From NCBI RefSeq assembly GCF_900112765.1, contig NZ_FOMZ01000004.1:297446-361445 (forward strand): a stretch of DNA of 64,000 bases, written 5' to 3'. The position numbers and the translations under genes were made by a program. The notes under the pieces are model-generated. The model had not been told where the DNA came from, made no database searches, and worked only from the letters and a program-made list of their open reading frames with translations. Positions 1-8,007 of this stretch are shown here, piece after piece; position 1 is the stretch's first letter; each line of letters opens with the position of its first letter. This stretch comes from Actinopolyspora alba (GTDB lineage Bacteria > Actinomycetota > Actinomycetes > Mycobacteriales > Pseudonocardiaceae).

Positions 1-2
1 AG

Positions 3-935
3 CTGGGCGGGGCAGCGGTACCGATGATCGTGCTCGCCGTGGCCGTCGGACTGAGCGAGCCGATGACGGGTCCCGCATCGCGGGCGCTCTGGACCCGGCT
101 GCTCCCGCCGGGCCGCACCAGGGACGCCGCCTACTCCTACGAGGCCATCAGCATGGAGGTGTTCTTCATCCTGGGGCCGGGCATAGCAGGCCTGCTGGTC
201 AACATGCCCTGGGCCGGTACCGGACTCCTCGTCGGGGCGTGCTGCATGGTCACGGGCAGCACCGGATTCGCGCTCACCCCGGCGGCCCGGCGACACCGAC
301 CGGTGGACCGTGCCGACGCCGTCGGCTCCCTCCTGGGTGCGCTCGCCGCCCCCGGGATGCGCACCGTCGCGCTGGCGGCGTTCGGGTTCGGCGCGCTGCT
401 GGGCATGGTGGAGGTCGCGGTTCCGGCCGCCGCCGAACGCGCGGGCCACGCCGCGCTCGGCGGCCTGCTGCTCAGCGTGCTGTCCGTGAGCTCGGTCGTG
501 GTCGGCGTGCTCTACGGGATGCGTCCCTGGCCGCGACCCATGTACCTGCGGCTGCCCGCGCTGCTCTCGGTGTTCGCGGTGCTCATAGCGCTGCTGGCGT
601 TGCCGGAGACCCTACTCGGGCTGACGGTGGCACTGCTGGTGGCGGGCACGCTGATAACTCCGCAGTCGACCGCTCACTCCGTCGCGCTGGAGGGTGCCGC
701 GCCTCCCGGCACGGCAACCGAGGCGTTCAGCTGGGTCATCACGGCGGTGACGCTGGGCTCTGCCTTCGGGCAGTCCGTGAGCGGACAGCTCGTGGAGATG
801 GCCGCGCCGCCCACGGCCTTCCTGGTGGCCAGCGGTATCGGGCTGGTGCTCGGTGCGCTGCTCTGGTTCCGCCGCCGCACCCTGCTCACCGAGGACGATC
901 CACGCCCGGTGCCGAGCTTCGCCGAAACCCGCTGA
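3..935 (+). CDS. MFS transporter, C-terminal part (5' end outside window)
   Basis: The frame is open to the left edge (in frame from base 3), so the true start lies upstream; an internal ATG sits at 24. The remaining ~310 codons carry about eight hydrophobic stretches joined by short loops and end in a basic tail (WFRRRTLL), as in the second half of a 12-14-helix major facilitator superfamily permease. The stretch SYEAISMEVFFILGP near the start looks like the conserved mid-protein helix of actinobacterial MFS exporters. The substrate cannot be read from the sequence. The gene converges with the metallo-beta-lactamase-fold gene, and an inverted repeat lies just after its stop. Confidence 0.85.
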   Translation: MGGAAVPMIVLAVAVGLSEPMTGPASRALWTRLLPPGRTRDAAYSYEAISMEVFFILGPGIAGLLVNMPWAGTGLLVGACCMVTGSTGFALTPAARRHRPVDRADAVGSLLGALAAPGMRTVALAAFGFGALLGMVEVAVPAAAERAGHAALGGLLLSVLSVSSVVVGVLYGMRPWPRPMYLRLPALLSVFAVLIALLALPETLLGLTVALLVAGTLITPQSTAHSVALEGAAPPGTATEAFSWVITAVTLGSAFGQSVSGQLVEMAAPPTAFLVASGIGLVLGALLWFRRRTLLTEDDPRPVPSFAETR

Positions 936-942
936 CCGGACT

Positions 943-984
943 GCTCCGGCCGGGTGCTCCCGCGCGGGAGTGCCCGACCGGAGC
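943..984. terminator. Imperfect hairpin between convergent genes
   Basis: A roughly 20-bp imperfect inverted repeat (GCTCCGG at 943 pairing with CCGGAGC at 978, CTCCCG against CGGGAG in the middle) begins 8 bp after the MFS stop. There is no T tract. It could serve as a hairpin terminator for the MFS gene or for both convergent transcripts. Confidence 0.4.
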
Positions 985-1099
985 GAGCGAAGGTGGGAGT
1001 GTTCTCCGGGCTCGGGACACCGGAGCGGGAACGAGCGGTGGGTTCCGCCGGTGAGCATCCGAGATTCGAACGGAGGTTGGACCGAGTCGGTGACACGGA

Positions 1100-1957
1100 T
1101 CAGTCGAGCTCGCCGAGTTCGCGCAGGTGGTTCAGCTGTGCCCGCACGGTGCTCTCGGCGGCGGGCCGCACGGCCGGGTCCACCTCCGCGTAGACGATGT
1201 CCACCACCTCGCCGGGGTCCACCACCTCGCCCGGGTCGCCGCTGCCGCCGAGCTTCCGCAGCGCCGCCCGCACCTGGTCCAGCCGTTGTCGCCGGTGGTC
1301 CAGGTAGTTCGCGGCGGCCTGCCGCGCGTCCGGTTGCTCCGGACCGTGCCCGGGAAGCAGCCAGGTGCTCCCGGCGAGTTCGGTCAACCTGCGCAGCGAT
1401 TCCAGGTACGAGCCCAGGTCACCGTCCTCTGCCGCGACCACCGTCGTCCCACGACCGAGGATGCTGTCACCGGAGAACAGCGCCGCCACGCCGTCGTGCT
1501 CGGTGTGCAGGCACAGCGAGTCCGCGGTGTGGCCGGGAGTCGCCATGACCCGCAGCCGCACGCCCGCGGCGTCGATCGTCTCGCCCTCGCGCAGCGGTCC
1601 CGAGCCGAATCCCTCCGCTGGCGTGGTGCCCGCCACGCACAGCTCCGGGTCCAGCGCGCGCACCGGTGCGCCGGTGAGCTCGGCGAACTCCGCCACGCCC
1701 TCGGTGTGATCGGGGTGGTGGTGGGTGAGCAGCACCCCGGTGATCCGGGCCTGCTCCCGTAACTTCCGCAGGTGCTCCCGTTCCGAGGGACCGGGGTCGA
1801 TCACTATCCGTTCGTCGGATTCGGGCGCACCCACCAGCCAGGTGTTCGTGCCGTCCAGTGTCATCGCGTTCGGGTTCCGCGCCAGCAGCACGGTCGCGAA
1901 GTCGAGCACCCGACGCGGGGTGCCGGGGGCGGGATGCCGCAACGTCGACGAGGTCAA
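1100..1957 (-). CDS. MBL-fold metallohydrolase (Rv3677c-like)
   Basis: A 285-residue metallo-beta-lactamase-fold hydrolase. The zinc-binding motif HHHPDH is at residues 79-84, a downstream GHT (ATPGHTADS) supplies the next ligand, FSGDS the bridging Asp, and LPGHGP the last His. This ligand set matches the LACTB2/glyoxalase II-like branch. I chose the TTG at 1957 because AAGGA lies about 6 nt upstream and conserved sequence begins right after it; the frame also runs further upstream without a credible start. The Nudix gene lies 91 bp upstream on the same strand. Gene order resembles the mycobacterial region near Rv3677c. A pyrophosphate- or nucleic-acid-related substrate is possible but unproven. 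An in-frame GDPGEVV/DPGEVV duplication lies near the C-terminus. Confidence 0.88.
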   Translation of the reverse strand: MTSSTLRHPAPGTPRRVLDFATVLLARNPNAMTLDGTNTWLVGAPESDERIVIDPGPSEREHLRKLREQARITGVLLTHHHPDHTEGVAEFAELTGAPVRALDPELCVAGTTPAEGFGSGPLREGETIDAAGVRLRVMATPGHTADSLCLHTEHDGVAALFSGDSILGRGTTVVAAEDGDLGSYLESLRRLTELAGSTWLLPGHGPEQPDARQAAANYLDHRRQRLDQVRAALRKLGGSGDPGEVVDPGEVVDIVYAEVDPAVRPAAESTVRAQLNHLRELGELD

Positions 1958-2048
1958 CTCGTGTCCTTTCCTGCTCGTCCGAGGCCGAGGCCGGGGTCGG
2001 GCCGACCGGGGTGCCTTTCGGCGGGTCTCACGACTCCTGATCGGACCC

Positions 2049-2849
2049 TTACGGCAGCACCACCCGCCATGCTCCGTCCTGCCGCACGATCTTGGGAACG
2101 ACCTTGTCGATACTCCGTTCGGCGCGCAGCGCACCCGCGACGTCGTCGTGCTCCGCGAGTTCGGACAGCGTCACCCACGTGGGCGGCAGCAGCCCGTTGT
2201 GCCCGGCGCGCCAGTCCGCCAGCGCGTCCTCGGGGGTGCGCCAGTAGGCCTCGGCGGCCTCCCCGGTGCGGGCGTCCGCCCGCTGCCCCTCGGGGACGGT
2301 GGTCACGAAGAAGCGCGTGTCGTACCGCCGCGGCTCCAGCTCGGGAGTGACCCAGTTCGACCACGGGACCAGCAGGTCGGCACGCAGCACCAGCCCGTGA
2401 CTCCGCAGCATCTCGGCCAGCGACAGTTCCTTGCTGACCAGGGCGTGCCGTTCGGCGTCGTAGCGCGCGGTGTCGGTGACCACGTGACCGGGGCTCTCGC
2501 CCGCCAGCAGGACACCGGCTTCCTCGAACGTCTCCCGCACGGCGGCGCAGACCAGCGCGCGCGCCAGGTCCGTCCCGCAGCCGAGCCGCCGCGCCCAGTG
2601 CTCCGGCTCCGGGCCGTTCCAGGCGATCGACGCCTCCTCGTCGCGGGGGTCCACCCCGCCTCCCGGGAACGCCGTCATGCCGCCCGCGAACGGCATGCCG
2701 CGCACCCGGCGTTGCAGGAACGCTTCCGGACCCGTCGGTCCGTCCCGCAGCAGCACCACGGTGGCCGCGTCGCGCGGGGTGACCGGTGGATCGGTCGTTT
2801 CCGCCGGGATCATGCCGTCCGGCAGGGTCAGTTCTTCCGGCAGTCGCAT
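2049..2849 (-). CDS. Nudix hydrolase with split Nudix box (NUDT19-like)
   Basis: A 266-residue Nudix-fold pyrophosphohydrolase. The Nudix box is split: FPGGGVDPRDEE at about residues 61-72 and the catalytic RETFEEAGV at 105-113 are separated by a ~30-residue insertion. That architecture is known for the NUDT19/CoA-diphosphatase-like branch. The Glu residues of REXXEE bind the catalytic divalent metal. Starts at an ATG. The MBL-fold gene follows 91 bp downstream in the same direction and the two are probably co-transcribed. Substrate is a guess (CoA derivatives or NDP-sugars). Confidence 0.88.
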   Translation of the reverse strand: MRLPEELTLPDGMIPAETTDPPVTPRDAATVVLLRDGPTGPEAFLQRRVRGMPFAGGMTAFPGGGVDPRDEEASIAWNGPEPEHWARRLGCGTDLARALVCAAVRETFEEAGVLLAGESPGHVVTDTARYDAERHALVSKELSLAEMLRSHGLVLRADLLVPWSNWVTPELEPRRYDTRFFVTTVPEGQRADARTGEAAEAYWRTPEDALADWRAGHNGLLPPTWVTLSELAEHDDVAGALRAERSIDKVVPKIVRQDGAWRVVLP

Positions 2850-2968
2850 GACAGCGACTCTAGAGGTCCGATGCCGGTGCGGTCTGCGGTAACGGCCCGA
2901 TCGGCGGTAGATCGCTCTCGTGCCCGGCGATTTCTTGGGAAATTGACGGTGGCCCAGGTGGCGCGAAA

Positions 2969-3013
2969 GCGCCCTCGGGGAACGCGTTGCTCTGAATCGC
3001 TCCCCGAAGGCGC
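2969..3013 (-). terminator. Hairpin downstream of the XRE/DUF397 operon
   Basis: Arms at 2969-2984 and 2998-3013 pair at 14 of 16 positions around a 13-nt loop (GCGCC...TCGGGG against CCCCGA...GGCGC). It lies about 40 bp beyond the DUF397 stop on the minus strand, the right position for that operon's terminator. No T tract follows. Confidence 0.45.
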
Positions 3014-3054
3014 CCTGCTGTTCGAACTGATGCTTTCCGGTCTCAGCTCCGGTC

Positions 3055-3246
3055 TCAGTCGAACCGGTTGGACTTCACGGCGTCGATGAACGTGGTCCAC
3101 TGGGTGCCGGTGGTGGTGAAGTATCCGGCGGAGCGGTCCTTGGTGTCACGCACCGCCGCGCCGTCGGCCACGCGGCCGACCTCGACGCAGCTCGTGCGTT
3201 GTCCCGATCGGCTCGATTTGCGCCAGCCTTCAGGGTGTATCGTCAA
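3055..3246 (-). CDS. DUF397 domain protein
   Basis: A 63-residue DUF397 protein. The family signature is visible: a start like TIHPEGWRKSSRS, a central C-VEV segment, VRDTKDR in the middle and a C-terminal W-F-x3-K (WTTFIDAVKS). I use the TTG at 3246 because AGGAGA sits about 6 nt upstream and the signature begins immediately after it. The gene overlaps the 3' end of the XRE regulator by 17 nt, so the two are translationally linked. In actinomycetes DUF397 proteins are almost always partnered with an XRE/DUF5753 protein and often antagonise or modulate it (as in WhiJ/BldB-type modules). No enzyme function is expected. Confidence 0.9.
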   Translation of the reverse strand: MTIHPEGWRKSSRSGQRTSCVEVGRVADGAAVRDTKDRSAGYFTTTGTQWTTFIDAVKSNRFD

Positions 3247-4093
3247 TGTCGTTCTCCTTTTCGTCCGCACAGTTGGCGATGAACTCTGCCGACGCCTCGG
3301 GGCTCATCGCCACTTCGTGCAGGTTAGTAACCGCATCCTGATACGCCCTTGCGGTGCCCGGATTGTGCAGGGACACCGATGAGTGATAGTGCTCCATATG
3401 CACGATCGGTGTAGCTTTCGGGAACTCGAACAGGATGAACGAGCCCATGTGCGCCGGGTGTAGCGAGGTCGTTCCGATACGCACCACACGCACGTCCACG
3501 TTGTCCCATTCGCTCATTTTGACGACGTGGCGAAGCTGTTCGGTCATGACCGCGTGGCCGCCGATGGATTCGAGCAGCGCGGCTTCGGAAATGAAGCACA
3601 CCAAGTTCGGCGCCTTCGGCTTCATGAGGATTTCGCGGCGGCCGACGCGCATCAGCACCATCGTTTCGATCTCGTCGAGCGAGAGATGTTGCATTACGGC
3701 CCGTGCGTAGTCCGAGGTTTGCAGCAGCCCGGGAATGACACCGGTAGCGACTTCGGTGATTCGGTTCGCATTGCGCTCGAACTCGATCAGTGTCGTCAGC
3801 TCCTTGCGGGCTCCGGACGTGGCGGTCGATAGCCAGTCGAGCTTGTCCGCGTCCCGGGCCATGTTCGTGAGGTGTTCTCGTGTTTGAGCGGGTGCGCTCA
3901 ATGTTGTCACGTAGGCGGCGACGAATTCTGATGAGGGAACTGTTTCACCGGATTCGTAACGTTGAAGCCGCACGTGACTCACTTCGAGTTCTTTGGCGAG
4001 ATCCCGCAAGCTGTAACCTGCATTGCTCCGCACTTCGCGCAGCTCTGCGCCAAGTGCACGTGCTTTCGGTGTTCCTCCACTGTTTCGCCGCAT
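3230..4093 (-). CDS. XRE-family transcriptional regulator with DUF5753 domain
   Basis: A 287-residue regulator with an N-terminal helix-turn-helix of the Cro/C1 type at about residues 15-70 (LRDLAKELEVSHVRLQRYESGE) and a DUF5753 ligand-sensing-like domain over about residues 100-275, typical of actinomycete developmental regulators. I prefer the ATG at 4093; a GTG at 4111 is in frame but neither has a clear ribosome site, so a short or absent leader is possible. It overlaps the DUF397 gene and is divergent from the small-ORF/methyltransferase genes at 4221-6387, which are the obvious regulatory targets. Confidence 0.9.
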   Translation of the reverse strand: MRRNSGGTPKARALGAELREVRSNAGYSLRDLAKELEVSHVRLQRYESGETVPSSEFVAAYVTTLSAPAQTREHLTNMARDADKLDWLSTATSGARKELTTLIEFERNANRITEVATGVIPGLLQTSDYARAVMQHLSLDEIETMVLMRVGRREILMKPKAPNLVCFISEAALLESIGGHAVMTEQLRHVVKMSEWDNVDVRVVRIGTTSLHPAHMGSFILFEFPKATPIVHMEHYHSSVSLHNPGTARAYQDAVTNLHEVAMSPEASAEFIANCADEKENDIDDTP

Positions 4094-4129
4094 GAAACAA
4101 ACAATAACCACTCGTGTGTATCTCGGACG

Positions 4130-4155
4130 ATCCCTCGTTCAGGGGATTGTATAAA
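4130..4155. promoter_or_regulatory. Candidate XRE operator in the divergent promoter region
   Basis: An interrupted palindrome, ATCCCT-N6-GGGGAT (4130-4147), adjoins an AT-rich stretch TTGTATAAAAG (4147-4157). On the minus strand this reads TATACAAT, a good -10 for the XRE gene. The dyad between two divergent transcripts is a plausible autoregulatory operator. Inference from position and symmetry only. Confidence 0.4.
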
Positions 4156-4220
4156 AGTTTCGATTAGCGGCACTCTGTTTCGCGTAACGATAGAACGGAT
4201 CAATAAGGGGCTTAACAGTA

Positions 4221-4439
4221 ATGCCACCGAAACACGACGTGACGAACCCGGGAGCGCGGGCGAGATGTCGCCACGAGGGCGGGGAGGGGGCGCTGCGGGT
4301 GTGGATCTCGCCGCACACGCCGAACGTGATCCAGATCGATACCCCGACCGTCTACAACCGGACGCGGTGGACGGTCGACCAGGCCCGGGAACCGCGGTCG
4401 GTACTGGACTCCGCGATCCGGGCGAGTGAGCTCTCATGA
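4221..4439 (+). CDS. Small conserved-looking protein of unknown function
   Basis: 72 residues starting at an ATG with AAGGGG about 10 nt upstream. The central segment LRVWISPHTPNVIQIDTPTVYNRTRW has a beta-strand-like pattern and looks constrained, while the ends are variable. No domain recognised. The stop overlaps the ATG of the next small gene (ATGA at 4436-4439), so the two are translationally coupled. It is the first gene of a small operon divergent from the XRE/DUF397 pair and leading to a PIMT-like methyltransferase. It could be a RiPP-type substrate, a carrier or a regulator; nothing decides between these. Confidence 0.6.
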   Translation: MPPKHDVTNPGARARCRHEGGEGALRVWISPHTPNVIQIDTPTVYNRTRWTVDQAREPRSVLDSAIRASELS

Positions 4440-4670
4440 GCAGCCCGCACGCGGAGATCGCCACCCTGGCGCGGCGGTGCGAGTGGCTGATGAGCGACGC
4501 GGCCTTCGCGCTGGGCTGGCGTCGATACAGCCCCCCAGCAGTGCCGCGACACCGCCGAAGCGCTCGAGGAGTTCGCCACCGCCCTGCGGGAGCACGCCGA
4601 GACCCTGCCGTCCGGGGAACTTCCGGACTCCGGGCGGACCACCCTCGTCGAGGGGGACTCCGATGCCTGA
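4436..4670 (+). pseudogene. Small alpha-helical protein gene, frameshifted in a C6 run
   Basis: The reading begins at ATG 4436 (overlapping the previous stop) and gives a plausible start ending ...CEWLMSDAAFALGW, but this frame then runs into arginine/proline-rich nonsense. Shifting frame at the run of six C at about 4531-4536 restores a convincing helical continuation (QQCRDTAEALEEFATALREH), ending at the TGA at 4668-4670. The intact protein would be about 78 residues. Either the gene is truly broken, the base call in the C run is wrong, or a programmed slip occurs. Function unknown. Confidence 0.55.
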
Positions 4671-4812
4671 GCCGTCACCGGCCGCGTTCCGCCAGGAGGA
4701 CCTGCCTCGCGGCCATCGCTAGCCACGAGGAGCACGCCATGCCCACGCGGGGCCGGGTGCGCTCACCGTCGAGCGGCCACGGGAAGAGACGGGCCGGACC
4801 ACCTCGAACGAG

Positions 4813-5025
4813 GTGCGGGCCGACGCGGCACCGACGGAGATCATGCCCGCCCTCGGGCCGGGTCGGTTCACGCACTGGCGCGGCACGTTGCCGCTGTCGG
4901 TGGTGACGAAGCGCCGACCAGGTAGCAGCAACCTACCTGGTCGGCCCGTCCAGGCTACCGCCTCGGACGACTCTCCCCACGGCGAGTTACTCGCCCGCGT
5001 GCTGGCAGGGCTCCGCGCCCTGTAG
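4813..5025 (+). CDS. Small peptide gene (possible RiPP-like substrate), start uncertain
   Basis: 70 residues from a GTG at 4813 with only a weak ribosome site. The central part (ALGPGRFTHWRGTLPLSVV then TKRRPGSSNLPGRPV) and the helical end (GELLARVLAGLRAL) look like real protein. A much better start signal, GAGGAG 7 nt before an ATG at 4739, lies upstream but in another frame, so the gene may be frameshifted near its start like its neighbour. It sits between the frameshifted small gene and the methyltransferase. A modified-peptide precursor is one idea, since the methyltransferase resembles RiPP-associated enzymes; this is speculation. Bases 5026-5232 hold no further gene that I can support. 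Confidence 0.4.
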   Translation: MRADAAPTEIMPALGPGRFTHWRGTLPLSVVTKRRPGSSNLPGRPVQATASDDSPHGELLARVLAGLRAL

Positions 5026-5232
5026 CGCCACGGTCCGGTGCCGTCGACACCCCCGAAGTCCGGCACTGGGCCGTCCCCGCCCGGCCGGTGCCTGCCCCCG
5101 AAGGCACCGGCCGGGCATCCAACCCATCGCGAAGCACACCCACGACCACGGTTCGGCGACGCCGCCCCGGTCGTCGCCGAACCGTCCCCGCCGGGCCACT
5201 GCCCTGACCGACCCGCTGACGAAGGGGAGATC

Positions 5233-6387
5233 GTGACCACCCACCTCGACGCCGACTGGACGTGGCGAGCGGAACGACTCGCCGACGAACTCGAAACCCG
5301 AGGCGACCTCACCGACCCACGGTGGAAAACAGCCGTGGCCACCGTGCCCCGGCACGTGCTCGTCCCCGAGGCGTACCAACAGGACACCGGCGGCGCGTGG
5401 CGCCACCTCGCCACCGACTCGGGGAAGGGCCTCGAACTGGCCTACTCACCCACCACGCTGGTCACCGTGCTCGACGAGCGAGATCACCCGCTGTCCAGCG
5501 GCACCAAACCGGATCTGATCGTGCGCATGCTCGAAACGCTCGACATCGACGACGAGCACCGGGTGCTGGCCATCGGTACGGGGACCGGATACACCACCGC
5601 GCTGCTGTGCCACCGGCTCGGCGACCGGAACGTGTGCTCCGTAGACATCGCCCCGGAACTGGTCGATGACGCCCGCGACCGGCTGGCGGGCCTCGGGTAC
5701 CACCCCGAACTGGCCTGCCGCGACGGCGCGGACGGTCTGCCCGAGCACGCGCCCTACGACCGCGTCATCGCCACCTGCTCGGTGTCCCGCGTGCCGTGGT
5801 CCTGGGCCGAGCAACTCACCGTCGGCGGATTCGCGCTCGTCAACGTCAAACCCACCGTCCAGGCGGGCAACCTCGTCCTGCTGCGCCGGTATCCGGACCG
5901 ACTGGAAGGACGCTTCACCGACCGCTGGGCGGCGTTCATGAGTATGCGCCACCAGTCCCACGACCAGAACCCGCCCACTACCCGGACGACCCCGGAAGAC
6001 GCCGAACCACGGACCCGCACCACCACGACGCCACCGAGTCCCTGGTGGGACAACACCGTGGTCTGGCTGCTGGCTCAGTTCCACGGCCTCCCCGACGGCG
6101 TCACGATCGGGATGCGCCTCGACCCGAACACCGGCCAACCGGCGGTGGCCACCATGACCGCCCCGGACGGTTCCACCGCCGAAATAGGCCTCACCGCCTC
6201 CGGTGGCGGCCGATACGAGGTCACCGAAGCCGGACCAACTTCACTGTGGGAACCCGTGGAACACGCCCACCGCACCTGGCTGACCCACGGCAAACCCGGC
6301 TGGACCCGCCTCGGCATCACCGCCACCGAGCACGAGCAACGACTCTGGATCGACCACCCCGACAGCCCCAGCCACTGGCTCCTCTAG
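5233..6387 (+). CDS. PIMT-like SAM methyltransferase, RiPP-maturation type
   Basis: 384 residues starting at GTG 5233, with AGGGGAG placed 3 nt before it. The N-terminal half matches the protein-L-isoaspartate O-methyltransferase family: PRHVLVPEAY at about 39-48, the substrate-loop equivalent SSGTKPDLIVRML at 88-100, SAM motif I VLAIGTGTGY at 111-120 (Ala replacing the usual Glu), and DGADGLPEHAPYDRVIATC further on. The long C-terminal extension and the segment AGNLVLLRRYPDRLEGRF are features I associate with methyltransferases of ATP-grasp peptide-maturase and FxLD lanthipeptide systems, which modify Asp/isoAsp in peptides. No ATP-grasp or lanthionine synthetase lies in the window, so this is an orphan of that class or a different module. 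Last gene of the small operon. Confidence 0.82.
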   Translation: MTTHLDADWTWRAERLADELETRGDLTDPRWKTAVATVPRHVLVPEAYQQDTGGAWRHLATDSGKGLELAYSPTTLVTVLDERDHPLSSGTKPDLIVRMLETLDIDDEHRVLAIGTGTGYTTALLCHRLGDRNVCSVDIAPELVDDARDRLAGLGYHPELACRDGADGLPEHAPYDRVIATCSVSRVPWSWAEQLTVGGFALVNVKPTVQAGNLVLLRRYPDRLEGRFTDRWAAFMSMRHQSHDQNPPTTRTTPEDAEPRTRTTTTPPSPWWDNTVVWLLAQFHGLPDGVTIGMRLDPNTGQPAVATMTAPDGSTAEIGLTASGGGRYEVTEAGPTSLWEPVEHAHRTWLTHGKPGWTRLGITATEHEQRLWIDHPDSPSHWLL

Positions 6388-6497
6388 CCAGCGGAACCCG
6401 TTGGTTCCCGAGATCGGGAGAACGCGCTCGTGCCGGACAGCGCACCGAGTCCGTGCGCGATCAGGTCAGCGGTGCCGGTCGATTCCCCACGTGGCGC

Positions 6498-7910
6498 TCA
6501 CCGCGGCTGGTTGGGGCCGGTCGAACCGATGGGCGGGAAGTTGCCGGTCCCGGGAACGGTGGTGGTCCGGGGGTCCTGCTGTGGTTCCGCTCCGACCGCT
6601 TCGTGGGAGTTGCCGGTGTCGCCGGGTGACTTGTCCTGCTCCCGGTGCGCCAGCTCCTCGTGCAGCTTCTGCAGCAGGTTCCGCTCCCGGTCGGTGAGTT
6701 TGGCGTCCACGGCGGCCGGAACCGCGGGATTGGAGTTGCCGTCCTCGCGGGACTCGGAGTGCTGTTCGGCGGGTTGATCGTTCTCGATCGGGGCGGGCTC
6801 GAACGTCGCGATCTCCGGGGGCGACGGAAAGTCGCCGGGCTCGGAGTACTCACCGGGTTCCGGGAAACCGAACGAATCCGCGTGGTTCGTGCTCGGGGCG
6901 GGCTCGGGCAGGATGAAACCGGTCTCCTCCGGATCGGGCTCCGGCGGCAGGGAGCGTTCCTGCCGATGGCCGGAATCCCCGTGGTTGGAGTCCCGATAGC
7001 CGGATTCCCGACCGGACTCCCGATAGCCGGCCTCGGGGAACCCGATCCCGAGCGGGTCCCTGTCGTCCGACAGGTCCGCGTTCAGCGAGTTGCCGAATTC
7101 CGAGGCGGGCCACTCCGTGGTCATCTCCACCGAGGGCAGGTCCGGCTCCAGAGTGGGGGAGTCGGCGAGCACACCGGTCTCGCTCTGCTCCACGCTCGAC
7201 GGTTCGCCCAGCGGATCGCGATAGGAGAGCGGATCGGTGAAGCCCTCGATCCCTTCCCTGTGCCTGGTGCCGCCCCGGGTGGACTCCGCCGGGGTGCCGA
7301 GCGCGTGGTCCAGCCGCACCTCGTGTGCCACGGCCAGCGCTTCGCGGTGGTAGTCGGGGAGTTCCTCGCCGGTGCCGAACGCCTCCACCGAGCACTGGAT
7401 CCCGTTGCGGTGCAGCGCCCGCAGCAGCTGGTAGTCGGTGGGGCCGATCGCCGTCGAGCCGTCCACCTCGGCCAGCAGCACGCGGCGGGGTACCGCTCCC
7501 GCCGCGACTCCCGCCGCCGTGGTACGTGCGGCGCACCAAAGCGAGCGCAGGTTCGGCAGTCGTGCGGTGACCGCCCGAAGTGCCTCGGAGACGTCCTCCA
7601 CCCGTTCCGGTTCGGTGAACCGGTGCTTCTCGGAACCGTCCGTGACGTCCACGGTGAGCCGTTCGGCCAGGCCGCTGCGGGAGTTGGTTCGCCCGAGGAT
7701 CGAGGACAGCTCGCGCTGCTCGTCCCGGGTCACCGCGATCCCGCCCGCCAGCAGTGCCCCGGTGACGAACTCGGCGGCGCTGTCCGGCTGCTCCGCCCCC
7801 GCGAACTCGCGTGCCGTGTTGAGCGCGTCGTCGTCGAGTCGGCCGCTCAGTGCCAGCAGCAGTTGGTGCAGCCGGTCGACCGGGCCGGTGCTGTTCGCCA
7901 CGTCCACCAC
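6498..7910 (-). CDS. Actinobacterial hypothetical protein with acidic Pro-rich tail
   Basis: 470 residues from a GTG at 7910 with AAGGAG 6 nt upstream. The N-terminal ~200 residues form a compact domain that begins like the downstream neighbour (VDRLHQLLLALSGRLDDDALN against TSLLCHELLLRLAGRIPDESL), so the two genes look paralogous at the start. From about residue 215 the protein is acidic, Ser/Pro/Glu-rich and probably disordered, with GYRESG-type short repeats. A short helix (LTDRERNLLQKLHEELAHRE, about 405-424) ends the ordered parts. No signal peptide or enzyme motif. Located immediately downstream of the 8008-8640 gene and likely co-transcribed; converges with the methyltransferase. No function can be assigned. 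Confidence 0.7.
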   Translation of the reverse strand: MVDVANSTGPVDRLHQLLLALSGRLDDDALNTAREFAGAEQPDSAAEFVTGALLAGGIAVTRDEQRELSSILGRTNSRSGLAERLTVDVTDGSEKHRFTEPERVEDVSEALRAVTARLPNLRSLWCAARTTAAGVAAGAVPRRVLLAEVDGSTAIGPTDYQLLRALHRNGIQCSVEAFGTGEELPDYHREALAVAHEVRLDHALGTPAESTRGGTRHREGIEGFTDPLSYRDPLGEPSSVEQSETGVLADSPTLEPDLPSVEMTTEWPASEFGNSLNADLSDDRDPLGIGFPEAGYRESGRESGYRDSNHGDSGHRQERSLPPEPDPEETGFILPEPAPSTNHADSFGFPEPGEYSEPGDFPSPPEIATFEPAPIENDQPAEQHSESREDGNSNPAVPAAVDAKLTDRERNLLQKLHEELAHREQDKSPGDTGNSHEAVGAEPQQDPRTTTVPGTGNFPPIGSTGPNQPR

Positions 7911-8007
7911 GGGGTTCTCCTTGGGTGCCTGTTCGAGATGCGGGGCAGCGGGGTCTGCTCGGGACTCGTCACCGGACGTCGAAGTGCGCGGTGCCGGTCA
8001 CCGGTGC

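Noticed and set aside
4719-5414. Minus-strand open frame over the small-ORF/methyltransferase start
   Set aside because: Ser/Arg/Gly-rich, no start signal, and it opposes the methyltransferase N-terminus.
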